A stretch of 64,000 nt of DNA from Stromatinia cepivora (lineage: Eukaryota > Ascomycota > Leotiomycetes > Helotiales > Sclerotiniaceae). A model generated the notes under the pieces. It was not told the origin of the DNA, ran no database searches, and saw only the letters and a program-made list of their open reading frames with translations. The stretch's first letter is position 1. The number at the start of each line of letters is the position of its first letter. A program made the translations under genes and the position numbers. Below are positions 26,302-37,278 of the stretch, in pieces. The stretch spans positions 744,001-808,000 of the forward strand of contig RCTD01000008.1 of NCBI GenBank assembly GCA_014898415.1, in the 5' to 3' direction.

Positions 26302-29300
26302 TAACTTGCAATCGATCTGGGAGCGGCCTTGCTCCATTTATCATCCCCATCCCCCCCCATCATGCATTGGCAATGAACTGGGATACTTCGTCGCTACGTG
26401 TGCCATCTAATCAAATCTAATTGTGCAAAACTAAAAAAAGGTCGGGTTAATCGTGGCCCATTGACATTCCGAATTACCTCAATTTACCCGATAACTTGAA
26501 CTCACCCGAAATCTTCCCCAATGTTCCAAAATAAAAACCATCGCGATATGCCGATCCCCACGAATATAAATCCTCGAAAAGCAACATGTAAACGAAGATT
26601 GAAATGGCACTCTGACCGACGTTCTTTCTAAGTCTAGATACTCTTTGCAGATCATCGTACGATGTTTTGACAAGTCCCAGGTACCAAACGTACCAAAGCT
26701 TTTTGTTTTGCTTTTCAAGACATAAAAAGCCAGCCACATTATTCCAAATGACGAGAGAAATCCCCGAAGGATTTGCATGTGTCCACGGTAACTTTACCGA
26801 GCTGGGATGAAGTGCTTTTTGGGATAATGTCTCGGATGCCCTAGTCTATCAAAACTCAACACGGTATGCTCAATTAAGATTGATTGCCCGATAATTGGAG
26901 ATGATATGGGAATGAATGGGAAGATCGAGTAGGGGTCCTATGTAGACGTTGGTCAGGGGCATACGTCACATTATTTATAATTCTATCAGTTGTTGCAATG
27001 CTTAGTATAGCCAGCACAAAACATTTTCCTTTTTGAGAACCTTCCCTTTTTCCGAAGAATTTCGGTACCAAGGTGCGATTCATACGCCGTGAAGCACACA
27101 GTACCTTGCCCATGGTGGTGGGCTGATTCAAAAAGTCGTGCATTCTTTATAGCGTTCACCGGTTGAATACCACGTCAGAACTGGGTAGGCATTCTAGTCG
27201 TGATCGTTCTGTTCAATTTTGTTGTGAGGTAGTGTAGCTAGGTTTATTATATGCTCAATTTATTTCATTGCCGCCGGGGCCATCAGTATGGTACCGCGCT
27301 GTTAAAGGATATCAACCTAAAAACTCATCTGGGCATCAAGAGGAAAGGTTTTCCGGGGTTGCCATCATGTTTGTGTCGATCCGGAGTAATAAGAAAACAT
27401 TCACGTTCAAGAATTAAGAATACATGGTAGCAGATAATTCGAGTTTTTGGAGTCTTAAGATGTCATCATTATTTGTTGCGAAAATGAATAGGCGCACAAC
27501 GTTTGAGCCTCACTTCCTATAATCATTACAATGTACATAGATAGTCATCATTTTATGTGTAAATCATCAGGAGTTACAAAGTAAGACTTGATCGATTATC
27601 CAAATTCTTGGTGAAGATCTAAATGGTTGAACAGAAGGAAGTTTGATTCAATACTAGATTGACTCTTACAGTTGTTTTTATCTATTTCCATCGACTACGA
27701 GACCTCTATTCAAACTTCGGTCAAGGTGCTTATTTACTGATGTGATCTTTGAGGAATTGTGCTCCGCAGCGGCGGAAATTCACTGCATCAAATCGAGTTT
27801 CATGGAGGAGTGGGCGATAATCATTTTAGACTAAAAGCGACGCGAGATGTGTGCACAGTTCAAGGTCATCACGATGATTGCTAGGGAATCAGAGGTGTTG
27901 GAATACAGCAGTTTCTCAAACTAAAAGACTGCATGGGCCCGATGCTCAACGATAATCGCAATAGCTAGCATAACGACCAGCACATTCAAGAGGAAAAATA
28001 ATGGTAAACGAAGCTAAAAAAAAAACTTGGAGATAGTCTGCTCCTAGAAGCAAAACTTTGGGGACAGAGGTGACGATGTTATTTGAACGGTACAAGTGAT
28101 ATTGCACTCACATCTAGCCTTATTTACCAGGCTCAGGAGAATGTTCAAGGGGAAAACGTAGATCCTCGAGGCTTGAAGGCATTTCATGCTATCGGTCTTG
28201 CGGCGCTGAACGATCATAACTTTAGAAACAGAAAAAAACCACAGAGAGCAATTCATCTGGCTATTAGATAAATGTAAAGAGGTGCTGTATAAAGCTGGCA
28301 ACCAACCTCTACTCCGTCCTTCTCACTCAATGCATACAGCAGTTCGACTCTTCGGCTGAACCAGAAACTGTCTTCCTTCCTAGGCTTTCAACCCACCTTC
28401 TCCGCTCACCCACCCTCAGCCTTTCCCTACTCATTTGATAGCTACTTCGTCTCCGCGATGGATCGGCGTTATAATTCGGGCCGGAGGGCCACGGACCACG
28501 GGCTGAACGTAAACATCTCGAGGCCCATCCAGTCTATGTTAGGGATGTTGATTCGGACTGTCGTTCGATGTTTGTAATAGATTTTCTTGGGGACACTTTC
28601 CCTCAATGGATAAGCATGGCTTCAATTCTGGCATTTCAGATATATGCTAACAGTGCCAGTAATTTAACAGATGATAATTCATCAATCTTGATGTTTTCGC
28701 CAAATTTTGGCAAAGCCTCTAATATTTCTTCTGCTCGTTGTATGCTCCATTTGATCCGACTTCTCCAAAATTTGCATGACGTGTTGCTAATGATATATAA
28801 TCGAAATCTTGTCATAAAACGTCACAACAAGTTATAGTCAGTGGTCTGTGATCACAAGATTCCTAATTTATGGGATGAGTATGAAGGACATGCATTCCGT
28901 AGGGTACGATAAGATGATCATGCCGGGGCACGACAATAGGGCGATCACCACACCTGTTATGTGCTCTATGTACTACTCCGCCTTATTGAGATGCATTCTT
29001 GAACTGCCATCGCAAGAACACACCCCACCCAGCGCTTTGATCTGAAGTGCCAAACCGTCCATTGCGGAGCAATGAACGGATCAATGATCAACCAAAGTAA
29101 GAAAAATGTGATGTATCAAGAGCATATCGTGGCTGCAGTGAACCAGGTCAGACTCATCTTGCTTTTGCGGGGGCAAAGTCTCCATGACAACTTGGGGCTT
29201 CAAGCTTGTGCCAACTTTCGAGCGCTGTCGCTATTATCGTACCCTCCATAAAGCTCTACTCTTCACTTCCATGCAAGCTTGATGTTTCGGCATATTCTCC

Positions 29301-29870
29301 GTGAATTGATAGATCTTGTATGATAGGCATTGTGTGACTTATATCCCAATCAAACAACAAAGGTTGATGTAGCTTCGGGCTACGAGAAACTTCATGCCTT
29401 GACGAACTGCTTTAAAGATCAAGACTGCTTGGACTTTGAGTAGGGAAGTGCCGACTGTGACTTGATACTGGACAACATTATTAAGTTCAATAAAATGGAA
29501 GAATGCGAAAGAAGCGAAAAAGTTCGAGATGAAGGAATGGCCGCTCATTACTTTGAAATTGAAAATTCCCGAATTCTAAACGGTAGCTTGCATTAGACAG
29601 AATAGCAGAAGTCATTATCGTTATCTCTCCTGTTTCTCCAGTTCAGTTTTGAGCCACGATTTTGGAAGACTTGGAGCTCCAATTTTGATGTAGGTAAAGA
29701 ACTTTGTGATATTATAGTTAGAGTCTTGTCTATCAGATACCTACCGAAAATACTAGAGAGAAAAGTTTATATTCTTGGAAGCGGAAAACTGGCTTATGAG
29801 CTGGTCGTGGCGATGAGATCATATTAGAGTTCTACCTGTTGGAGGTCACGTATTTGAAGGTGATAAACCT
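26302..29870. other. Gene-poor region between the MITE-like element and the AT-rich block
   Basis: Only short frames occur (under 100 codons), with no recognisable domain and no plausible splice partners. I see no tRNA or rRNA signature. Confidence 0.45.
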
Positions 29871-30212
29871 TATAATTTGGAAGTAGTGGCTCGAAGATTA
29901 TAATGGAATAAGCAATTATGAAGTTATAATAATAATATAGGATTGTATAGAGGTATTGTATTGTATACAACTAATAATACTGAATAATATTCGGATTCAG
30001 ATTCTTTTTCTTCAATATTGAGAGTATAGTCTTCCTATATGCCCTTTTCGAATTTTTTCATATATCAATACCCCACCCCTGTCTGTCGATTTGAATAAAG
30101 GTTTATTATTCCAATTATCTTGATTAATATTATAAAGGCCCTTTATTCGAATACCTCTGATATTCGATTAATTAGGTTTCTTTATTTGAATACCCCTGTA
30201 TCGATGATTTCG

Positions 30213-30458
30213 ATCGTAATACGAATAATATCATATAATGTTAACTTTTGGTGCAGGAAGTAGTAGTATTGTTGACTATGTAGGTTGAACTAAGGATCTA
30301 TTATTCTAGTAGAAGTAGAATTGAGGTTATTCCCAAATATGGTCTGTGCATCATTGTGATCACGTGACCTCAATTCTAATCCTATGATGGCCTCATTTCC
30401 AACATATAATCGTAGTACGAATAATATTATATGATCGTAGTACGAATTATATAATTAT
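30213..30458. repeat. 25-bp tandem array interrupted by the LTR
   Basis: Unit 1 is 30213-30237, beginning ATCGTAATACGAATAATAT. Unit 2 is base 30238 plus 30410-30433, and unit 3 is 30434-30458. Units 2 and 3 begin ATCGTAGTACGAAT. The array becomes continuous only when the LTR and one copy of its TATAA duplication are removed. Confidence 0.8.
30239..30404. mobile_element. Solo LTR, 166 bp, flanked by TATAA target duplication
   Basis: The segment begins TGTTAAC and ends TTCCAACA, the 5'-TG...CA-3' ends expected of an LTR. Five-base direct repeats TATAA lie immediately outside (30234-30238 and 30405-30409). No primer-binding site, gag or pol sequence follows, so it is a solo LTR from recombination. 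A 12-base inverted repeat lies inside (30316-30327 and 30367-30378, loop 39). The short length and TGTT...AACA ends suit Copia-type elements, but the family is not determined. Orientation is unknown. Confidence 0.75.
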
Positions 30459-30670
30459 AATATTAATAGTATTATATAAATTCGAATATAATATTTGAAG
30501 ATTCATAATGATTTATGAATATTATATTAAAGAATATAAAGAAAATATGAAATTTCTTTAAATTTATTGAAATATTATTATTTTATTATAAAGAGATATT
30601 TTTCTTAAAAATATTAATTCCTTTTTTCAATTAATATTTTGAAGTATTTAAAATGATATTTATTAAATTA

Positions 30671-31152
30671 CAACACTACCCATGATGGAAAACTTCCTGT
30701 CAACGAGCTTTCACCTCGAAGAGTTGGGAAGCACCAGAGAAGATTTCCTTGCGGAACCATCTCCAGTTCACTCCCACGAGTCGAAAACCTAGAAACTGAA
30801 CTTAAAGATGTTCGATTAAAACCTGTTTGATCATGGCCTGCTCCAGCCAGCAGTAGCCTGTTTCCGAATATGCTTGAATAACACGATATTGTATACACTT
30901 GATAGAAAGCAACATCACTACACAATCTGAAGATGGATTTCGAAATCCATTGTAGGAGTTTATATCACGTGATATCCAATACAAGGCTGATAGCCCGGTA
31001 AAATGATGGCCCGAGCTTTCGATCTAGCGCAGCCTTGGATCGCATTTTAGTAGCATTTGAAGCAAATGGCATTGCTTCCAAATACTACTACGACTATCAA
31101 TTTGTGGTCTAACCTATTAATTGCAGACTGGAAATATCAAGGACAGACGATC
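30671..31152. promoter_or_regulatory. 5' flank of SPP1
   Basis: About 480 bases between the AT-rich block and the SPP1 start. Composition returns to normal here. The minus-strand frame at 30668-30925 has no recognisable product. The SPP1 promoter and leader must lie here. Confidence 0.4.
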
Positions 31153-33176
31153 ATGGATTCTATGGATATAGATCCCCCGGTGGAAATATCTCAAATGGAT
31201 GGTGAAGTCGAGGTAAGCTAAAAGGGTCTTTGAACAGAGCTTTGCAAAGCACTGAGATATTCGAATTTCCGCCATTGACAAATTTATAGTTAATGAATGC
31301 TGAAGTACCATTCGAAGCTCCAAATGGCGTTCCACTTGAAGAACCAACTGAAGCACCAATTGAAGCACGGATCGAATCCCCATCCGACGCCCCAGAACCT
31401 CAAAAATCCAAACCTACAGCTTCTAAATCTAAGATATCAAACAATGCGCCTGGTTACAGATACAAATATCCAGAGGCCAAGCCGACACCTCCCGGTGTAG
31501 ATGATGACAGATGGAATAAGATTTACGTGGCTGCCGATTCTCGATTCTATAACAGAGCCAAAAAGAATGCGGCTGAATCTAGAAAGATCAGACTGACTGG
31601 TGAAACTTATCAACTCGCTCTCAGAATCCTGAAGGAGAGGGACGAGAAGGAAGCTGAAGCCGCGGCAGATTTGGCTGCTGGCATCGTGCCGGCTCCGAAA
31701 AGAACTCCCAAGCCCAAACCTCCACCAAGGCCAAAAGCTCCATCCACAAGCTCTCGGGACGGTACACCGAGTTTCAATGATAGGATACCATTAAGTATCT
31801 CCGAGCAAATCAAGAGTGAAGGCCGTGCTCGAAAGACACTGCCATCTTCTAGCCAAGGATCTCCTGGGCCATCTGCTCCTAAGCATAGCAGTCCTGCGCC
31901 ATCACATATGAGGTTGGAGAAGGCCGAGAAACCAGTACCAAAGAAGAAGAGTACCGTTACTTCTACCAAGAAAGCCCGACCTAAGGGGGCCAAGCCCGAA
32001 GGTAACATTGCCCACCACTGCAACGCTAAGCATGGTCCTTTTACAGACTAACACATTTGTACAGGCCCTACAGAAGCTAGATCACAACGCAACAGCGCCA
32101 CTCCTGGGCTAAGAAACCCTTCCGACGACGATGACAGCAATGATGGCGGCGAATACTGTATATGTCGTGGTCCTGATGATCACCGAATGATGATTTTTTG
32201 TGAGGGAGGTTGTCAAGACTGGTACCATTGCTCATGTATCGATGTTGATGTCGAGGACGCGAAAGAACTCCTCGATCGATTTATTTGTCCAAATTGCAGC
32301 TCTGAAACCGAATTTACTACCTGGAAGCGAATTTGCAGATACCATAATGTTGATGGATGTCGGAAGGCTGCTCGTGTTATGGATGATCCACCTAGCAAGT
32401 ATTGTAGTGACGAGCACGCAACTGCATTTTGGGAATTTGTTGCTGAAAAATTACGGGCCAATAAGAAACGCACTATGGGTGGCGCCTTGAGCGGGGAAGA
32501 GTTTGGAGCATTATTGAGTTCTTGTAAGACAGCAACAGATTTCCATGCTCTTGGTTCGAGACCGAAGTTGCCAGTACCTGAAGGCCACGACCCAAGTCAA
32601 CCATTGGGCCTCAATTATCTGCTCCCCGAAGAAGAATCTGCCATAAAAAAGATTAAGGCTAGACGCACAATCATTGAACAACGCATTGAAAGTTTCAAAA
32701 CAGCTCAAAAACTCTTGATCATGATGAACCGGCGCGCCAAGATCGCACAAGAACACCCAGATGTCGATGTCAAGGAGATTTGCGGGTATGATAATCGTCT
32801 CGCCCTGAACGAATATGAGTTCGGTGCTTGGTGTGCAAGTGAAGAAGGCAAAGGCTATCTCGCCACTGGGGTTCTTGGTCCTCGTACCGAGGAAACAAAG
32901 CATATTGGTGAAACTACTCCATATCCTGGTCAAGTCATTCCAGATACAGGAGATATACCTGATGAATTAAAGAATCTGTGTATCAAGCCTCTCAAGAAAT
33001 GCAAACACAATGGCTGGCGCGGTAACCATGCAGAGCAATACGCGTATGCAACAAAGACTTTGACGGAAGAACTCGCAAAATTGAGTAAACAAGAGGCTTC
33101 TATAACTGAAGATGCGGAGACTAGAGAAGCTACCAAGGATTACAATGCTGAAAACACGGTGGAGCAACTTTTTTAA
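31153..33176 (+). CDS. SPP1: Spp1/Cps40-type PHD subunit of the Set1 COMPASS complex
   Basis: Spp1 reads H3K4 methylation within the Set1/COMPASS histone methyltransferase complex. Exons are 31153-31212, 31290-32001 and 32065-33176, giving 627 residues; the introns (77 and 63 bp) have GTAAGC and GTAACA donors. The first exon encodes only 20 acidic residues. Residues 21-255 are low complexity with many P, K and S. A PHD finger begins at Cys289 in EYCICRGPDDHRMM and runs through CEGGCQDWYHCSC to ICPNC. Behind it lies a second cysteine/histidine block (RICRYHNVDGCRKAAR... KYCSDEHA), which is the arrangement typical of Spp1/CFP1 proteins. The C-terminus is helical and contains KPLKKCKHNGWR. It converges with TAD1, the stops being 286 bp apart. 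Confidence 0.88.
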
Positions 33177-33462
33177 ACTGCAGTTGTTGCTTGCTTGGTT
33201 ACCCTGCGATATTTCGGCTCTGGAGTTCTCTCGAGGCGTTTAGGATACATCGTTTGCAAGGAGGAGATTTGCATGGTATGGAGAAATTGGGAATATCAAA
33301 ACGAGGGTTGAATTGGCGTTTTGAACTTAAGAGCATGATGGTACATATACCCAGGCGGAGTTTGCGTACTAATAAGGATTATCCAATGTACTCATCGTCA
33401 CAATTGTAAATATGCACATCAAGATAATTGTGTGGTTGATTTAATAAAATAACCACTCTACA

Positions 33463-35039
33463 CTAAGATACCTCAACTCCAAACCCATCATCCCCCTCAT
33501 TTCTCACCCACCCACCCAAACACTGTCTCACCTCCTCCTTAACCCTCCTCCTCTCCCTCAATATCTCGCTCCCCTTCAACTCCTTATACGCATCCACCGC
33601 CAAGCAACTCCTCATCCTCTCCACAACCCCCTTTCCAGCAATCTCCATCGCAGCAATCACACCCAAAACCTCAATCCCCAACTTCCACGCTCTTCTCCTA
33701 CAAACCCTACTAGCACCCCTCACATCAAATTGTTTTCTCCCCTGCAACGCACCATTTACCAGCGTTTCGCCGCCGGTTTTCCCATCGCCGCGGATCCAGG
33801 ATGTGGATATATTGCTACTTACATATTCTCCCACTTTCGCATTATTCGTCTCGCATCTGCGGGAATAGGTGAATTCTCTCGCGGTGGTTTTAATACCCAT
33901 TTCGTGGAATCCGTATCCGCTTTCTCGTTTCCCTTCTGCTTTGTTTTGTAAGGTGGATAATCGCGTTTGGAAACACCGCGTAAAGCCTACGGCGCTATAT
34001 TGGGTGGCTGGGAGGATGAGAGAATGTAAGTACATGGTTTGAGGGGAGATGAAGAGGGAGGTGAGAGAGGAGAGGAGGGATGTGTATTGAATGGATGCTA
34101 GTTTATCGGAACAGGATTTCGAGAGTGTGGGAGGTGCATCTGGACGCGATGGTTTGCGACGCACGCGACCGAGGAGTTGGAAGTTGGCTCGGCCGGGAAG
34201 TTCTATTTTTCCTTCTCCTTCTTCGTCCCCGGAAATAGAAGGTGGTAAAGCCCATGGCGTCGCATCATCCTGTGCGGCCATCGTAAGTTCCATACTTGCA
34301 TCGCCGCAGGGTGCTTCGGAACAGTACATGAAGAGCTTGATGTGGGGTTTTAGTTCGAAGGGTTGGAATGAATCGTGTGTGATGACTTCTGGGAGACGGT
34401 GTTGAAGATATTGTGAGGGGGTGGAGGGGGTGGAGAGGAGAGCGAGGATCTCTTGCAGGAGGAAGTGGTTGAGGGAGCGTAAACAGAGGATTTCGGCGTG
34501 CCAGTCGTGGAGGATGTTGCCTTGTGCTTGAGGGAGTTTGGAGTGCGGGAGACATTTCATGCCGGTTCTGAGGTGGGGTGGTGTTAGGGTGTGTTTTACA
34601 TGGAGAGGAAATCGACGTGATGGTAGTTTGTGAAGTGGAAGAAGAGAGGTTGATAGTTACTCGAAACGTGACTTTACGTTCCGCAAGACCATCATCATCT
34701 TTGTATATAATTCGTATACAAGAGAAGGAATATCCACTCGTAGAAATAAAACAACTCACGCAAGAGATAGACAAGCCAATCCATTCTCACCTACCTCAAA
34801 TCAGCCTTACCGTCCACATACATAAATACCAACCTCCAAACCATCATCTCAAATCACAAACAAAAATCCCCAGAAATAAACCTACCAGAAGCAACAATCC
34901 CACTAAGCGGAACCCATTCCCTAACTCCTTCTCCCCTATTCAAAGGTTTCCTCTTCGTGGGTAACTCATCAAATAGTTTTAATACCACATTTGCGATTTC
35001 GTCACCTGATGGTTCGTCGATTTGGTTCCTTTTATCCAT
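33463..35039 (-). CDS. TAD1: tRNA-specific adenosine deaminase Tad1 (A37 to inosine)
   Basis: Tad1/ADAT1 converts A37 of tRNA-Ala to inosine. The minus-strand exons are 35039-34886, 34698-34668 and 34567-33463, giving 429 residues. The N-terminal exon reads KRKPLNRGEGVREWVPLSGI, a conserved opening. The catalytic core starts with TGMKCLPHSK. His85 and the proton-shuttling Glu87 lie in HDWHAE; the other zinc ligands are Cys149 in EAPCGD and Cys214 in KSCSDKLA. LILPATQYSAVGFTR is the usual late motif. The middle exon is only 31 bases and its edges are the weak point: AAAG acceptor and GTTTCG donor. Its spacing matches homologues as I remember them. Starting at the internal Met65 would drop conserved sequence. 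It diverges from the dioxygenase gene across 447 bp. Confidence 0.85.
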
Positions 35040-35486
35040 ATCTCTTCTCTTATAAGGGTTCGAATCAAATTCCTTGCAGTAATTTTCGTGTGGGGTTAAA
35101 CTTGCGGAAAAGACTATCTTTTAATTAGCTAACTAAGCCTACTAATTATCATGTAATTCCCCGCGTTTTGATTGCCGCGTTGAGGGGTAGATGGGACGGG
35201 ACGGAATGTAATGTACTGTTTTGTTTTGTAATTACTTATAAAGGATTTGTTAATATTGATTTTGAGCCGTTTTATCTGTTCGTTTTCGAAGTTGTATAAA
35301 TAGAAAGGGGTTGGGATTTCACCAACTATTTCCATATATTTTATTTCATTTTCTTCAAGACCTTTGACTTAATTTAAAGCTATCTACCCCGCATTTCAAG
35401 CTTCACACACACACCCGTACACTCTGTCTCTCTCTACCTCATTCCAATTCCACATAGTACCACTATATAAATACCCATATCTCACC
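35040..35486. promoter_or_regulatory. Divergent intergene TAD1 / intradiol dioxygenase
   Basis: These 447 bases hold both promoters. A TATATAAAT motif sits at about 35464, only some 20 bases before the dioxygenase ATG, which is too close to be a normal TATA box for that start. A CT-rich tract precedes it, as in many fungal promoters. The dioxygenase start has a good context (CACCATGG). Confidence 0.4.
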
Positions 35487-36602
35487 ATGGATCCCAATCA
35501 AACCACCATTCCCCCCATGAAAGATCTAACCATCGACAACATCACCGAAAACACCATCCGGATAAACTCCCAAGGAAGTGATGAACGCCTCACATACGTT
35601 ATGGAAAGACTAGTTACCCATCTCCATGATTTCGCGCGCGAAACACGTTTAAGTACTAAAGAATGGATGGCGGCATTAGATTTCTTGGTGAAAGTCGGTC
35701 AGATATCAAGCGATGTGAGACATGTACGTATACTTAAATATTCCATTATTATTCCAGTTTCACTCTTGACAAAAAATTAATAAATCGAAAAAGGAATTCA
35801 TCCTCTTATCCGATATCCTCGGTCTTTCCCTCCTAGTCGACGCAATCGACCACCCCAAACCCCCCACCTCAACAGAAGGAAGTGTCCTCGGCCCCTTCCA
35901 CACCCACGATGCAGAAACCATAGCATCCGGAGAAAAACTATCACACGATCCCCAAGGCGAGCCCTGTCTAATTCTCTGCACCCTAAAAGACGTAACCGGA
36001 CATCCCATCCCCGATGTCAAAATCGACATCTGGGAAACAGATTCCACAGGCCATTATGACGTGCAGCGAGAAATTCGCGAGGGGCCCGACGGTCGCTGTA
36101 TCATGCAGAGTGATTCCCAAGGGGAATTCTGGTTTAGGGCTATTGTTCCTGTGCCTTATCCGATTCCGCATGATGGGCCTGTGGGACGCTTGTTGAAGTT
36201 ATTGAAGAGACATCCGTGGAGACCGGCGCATATGCATTTTATGTTTCAGAAGACGGGATGGGATCATCTTATTACGTGCGTTCTCTCCTACTAGCGAAGA
36301 TTCCATTCTATACTAATATAAATTCTCAAAGTGCGTTATATATCCGTGGCGACCCGTATGAATCTTCCGACGCGGTATTTGGAGTCAAAGAATCACTAAT
36401 TGTAGATTTTGAACCTGCGACCGCGGAGATTGCGGAGAGGTATTCAGTGCCCGTGGGATCGAAAGTTTTAAAACATGATTTTGTTTTGGTGAGTGAGAAG
36501 GAGACAGAGGAGTTGAGGGATCAGAATGCGTTGAAAGCTTTGGAGGCTCTGGGGATGAAAGTAAAATTGTTGGATCATTTACCCGTGCCGGATCTTGATT
36601 GA
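35487..36602 (+). CDS. Intradiol ring-cleavage dioxygenase (catechol/hydroxyquinol type)
   Basis: These Fe(III) enzymes open catechol-type rings between the two hydroxyls, giving muconate-type acids for central metabolism. Exons are 35487-35723, 35794-36275 and 36332-36602, giving 329 residues; the introns are 70 and 56 bp. A helical N-terminal dimerisation domain (about 20-110, with GQISSDVRHEFILLSDILG) precedes the beta-sandwich. The iron ligands are all visible: Tyr167 in STGHYDVQ, Tyr201 in PVPYPIP, and His225 and His227 in RPAHMHF. No signal peptide is seen, so it is probably cytosolic and catabolic rather than secreted. Whether catechol or hydroxyquinol is preferred cannot be read from these motifs. 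It converges with a Zn2Cys6 regulator, a possible partner. Confidence 0.85.
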
Positions 36603-37278
36603 TAGGTACAGCATTAAGGTTAATTATGCCTATGGTATGTTAGTGATGAGGATCAATGGGAAGGGATACCCTATTTTCAAAGAGCTTTAGCGCATGTGTA
36701 TTGGTGAAAGATATGAAAATGCCATTTTTAAAAATCTGGACTTAACCATCCTTTCTTTTCATTTGTTTACTTATGTCTCGGTTGCGAACTTGAAGATTGA
36801 TTCAAAAGGATGCAAAAGAATCACAAGGGGATCGCATCATCAAAACAAAACAAGGGATCTGTTTGCATCTACAAGGTAACTGCAGCATTGACAGTAGGGA
36901 AGAAGTCTTCCACCAACCCCAGACTACTACAAAGATACATTCGTATCACTTTTCTTACGAGATAACACGAACATGTATATTAATACAATTAAACCAGATC
37001 CCATCGTATGGATTAGATTGCTCTATAAATATATGACTAAAAGTGTACTAGCGACTGTAGGGTATATTGCCAAAGAAAAGTTTTAAGAGATACATGCTAA
37101 AATTACAAACGAGTAGATAAGTGTCCCTCCCAAAAATGATATGTGTACTGCGCTAACCTTCACATTTTGCGCCAAACCTCCTACTTATACCTCATTTTAC
37201 ACACTGTAAACACCAAAGCATCGCATCATATCCAAAATTCCTCTCCAAAGTAACGCAGTCTATCCAACAACCAAAAAC
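36603..37278. other. Convergent intergene, dioxygenase / Zn2Cys6 regulator
   Basis: Shared 3' flank of two convergent genes, AT-rich, with no supported feature. Terminators for both genes should lie here. Confidence 0.45.

Larger units (their letters stand above)
29871..30670. repeat. AT-rich repeat block containing a solo LTR
   Basis: Strongly AT-rich DNA with many TTATA/ATTAAT words, small palindromes (for example TCGAATA...TATTCGA near 30150) and a 25-bp tandem array. No coding frame survives. It looks like decayed transposon or RIP-affected DNA; the RIP statement is inference and needs dinucleotide indices. Confidence 0.65.

Noticed and set aside
34265..34774. 169-codon minus-strand frame overlapping TAD1
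   Set aside because: It is a shadow of TAD1; only the 31-base piece in the same frame is used as the proposed micro-exon.
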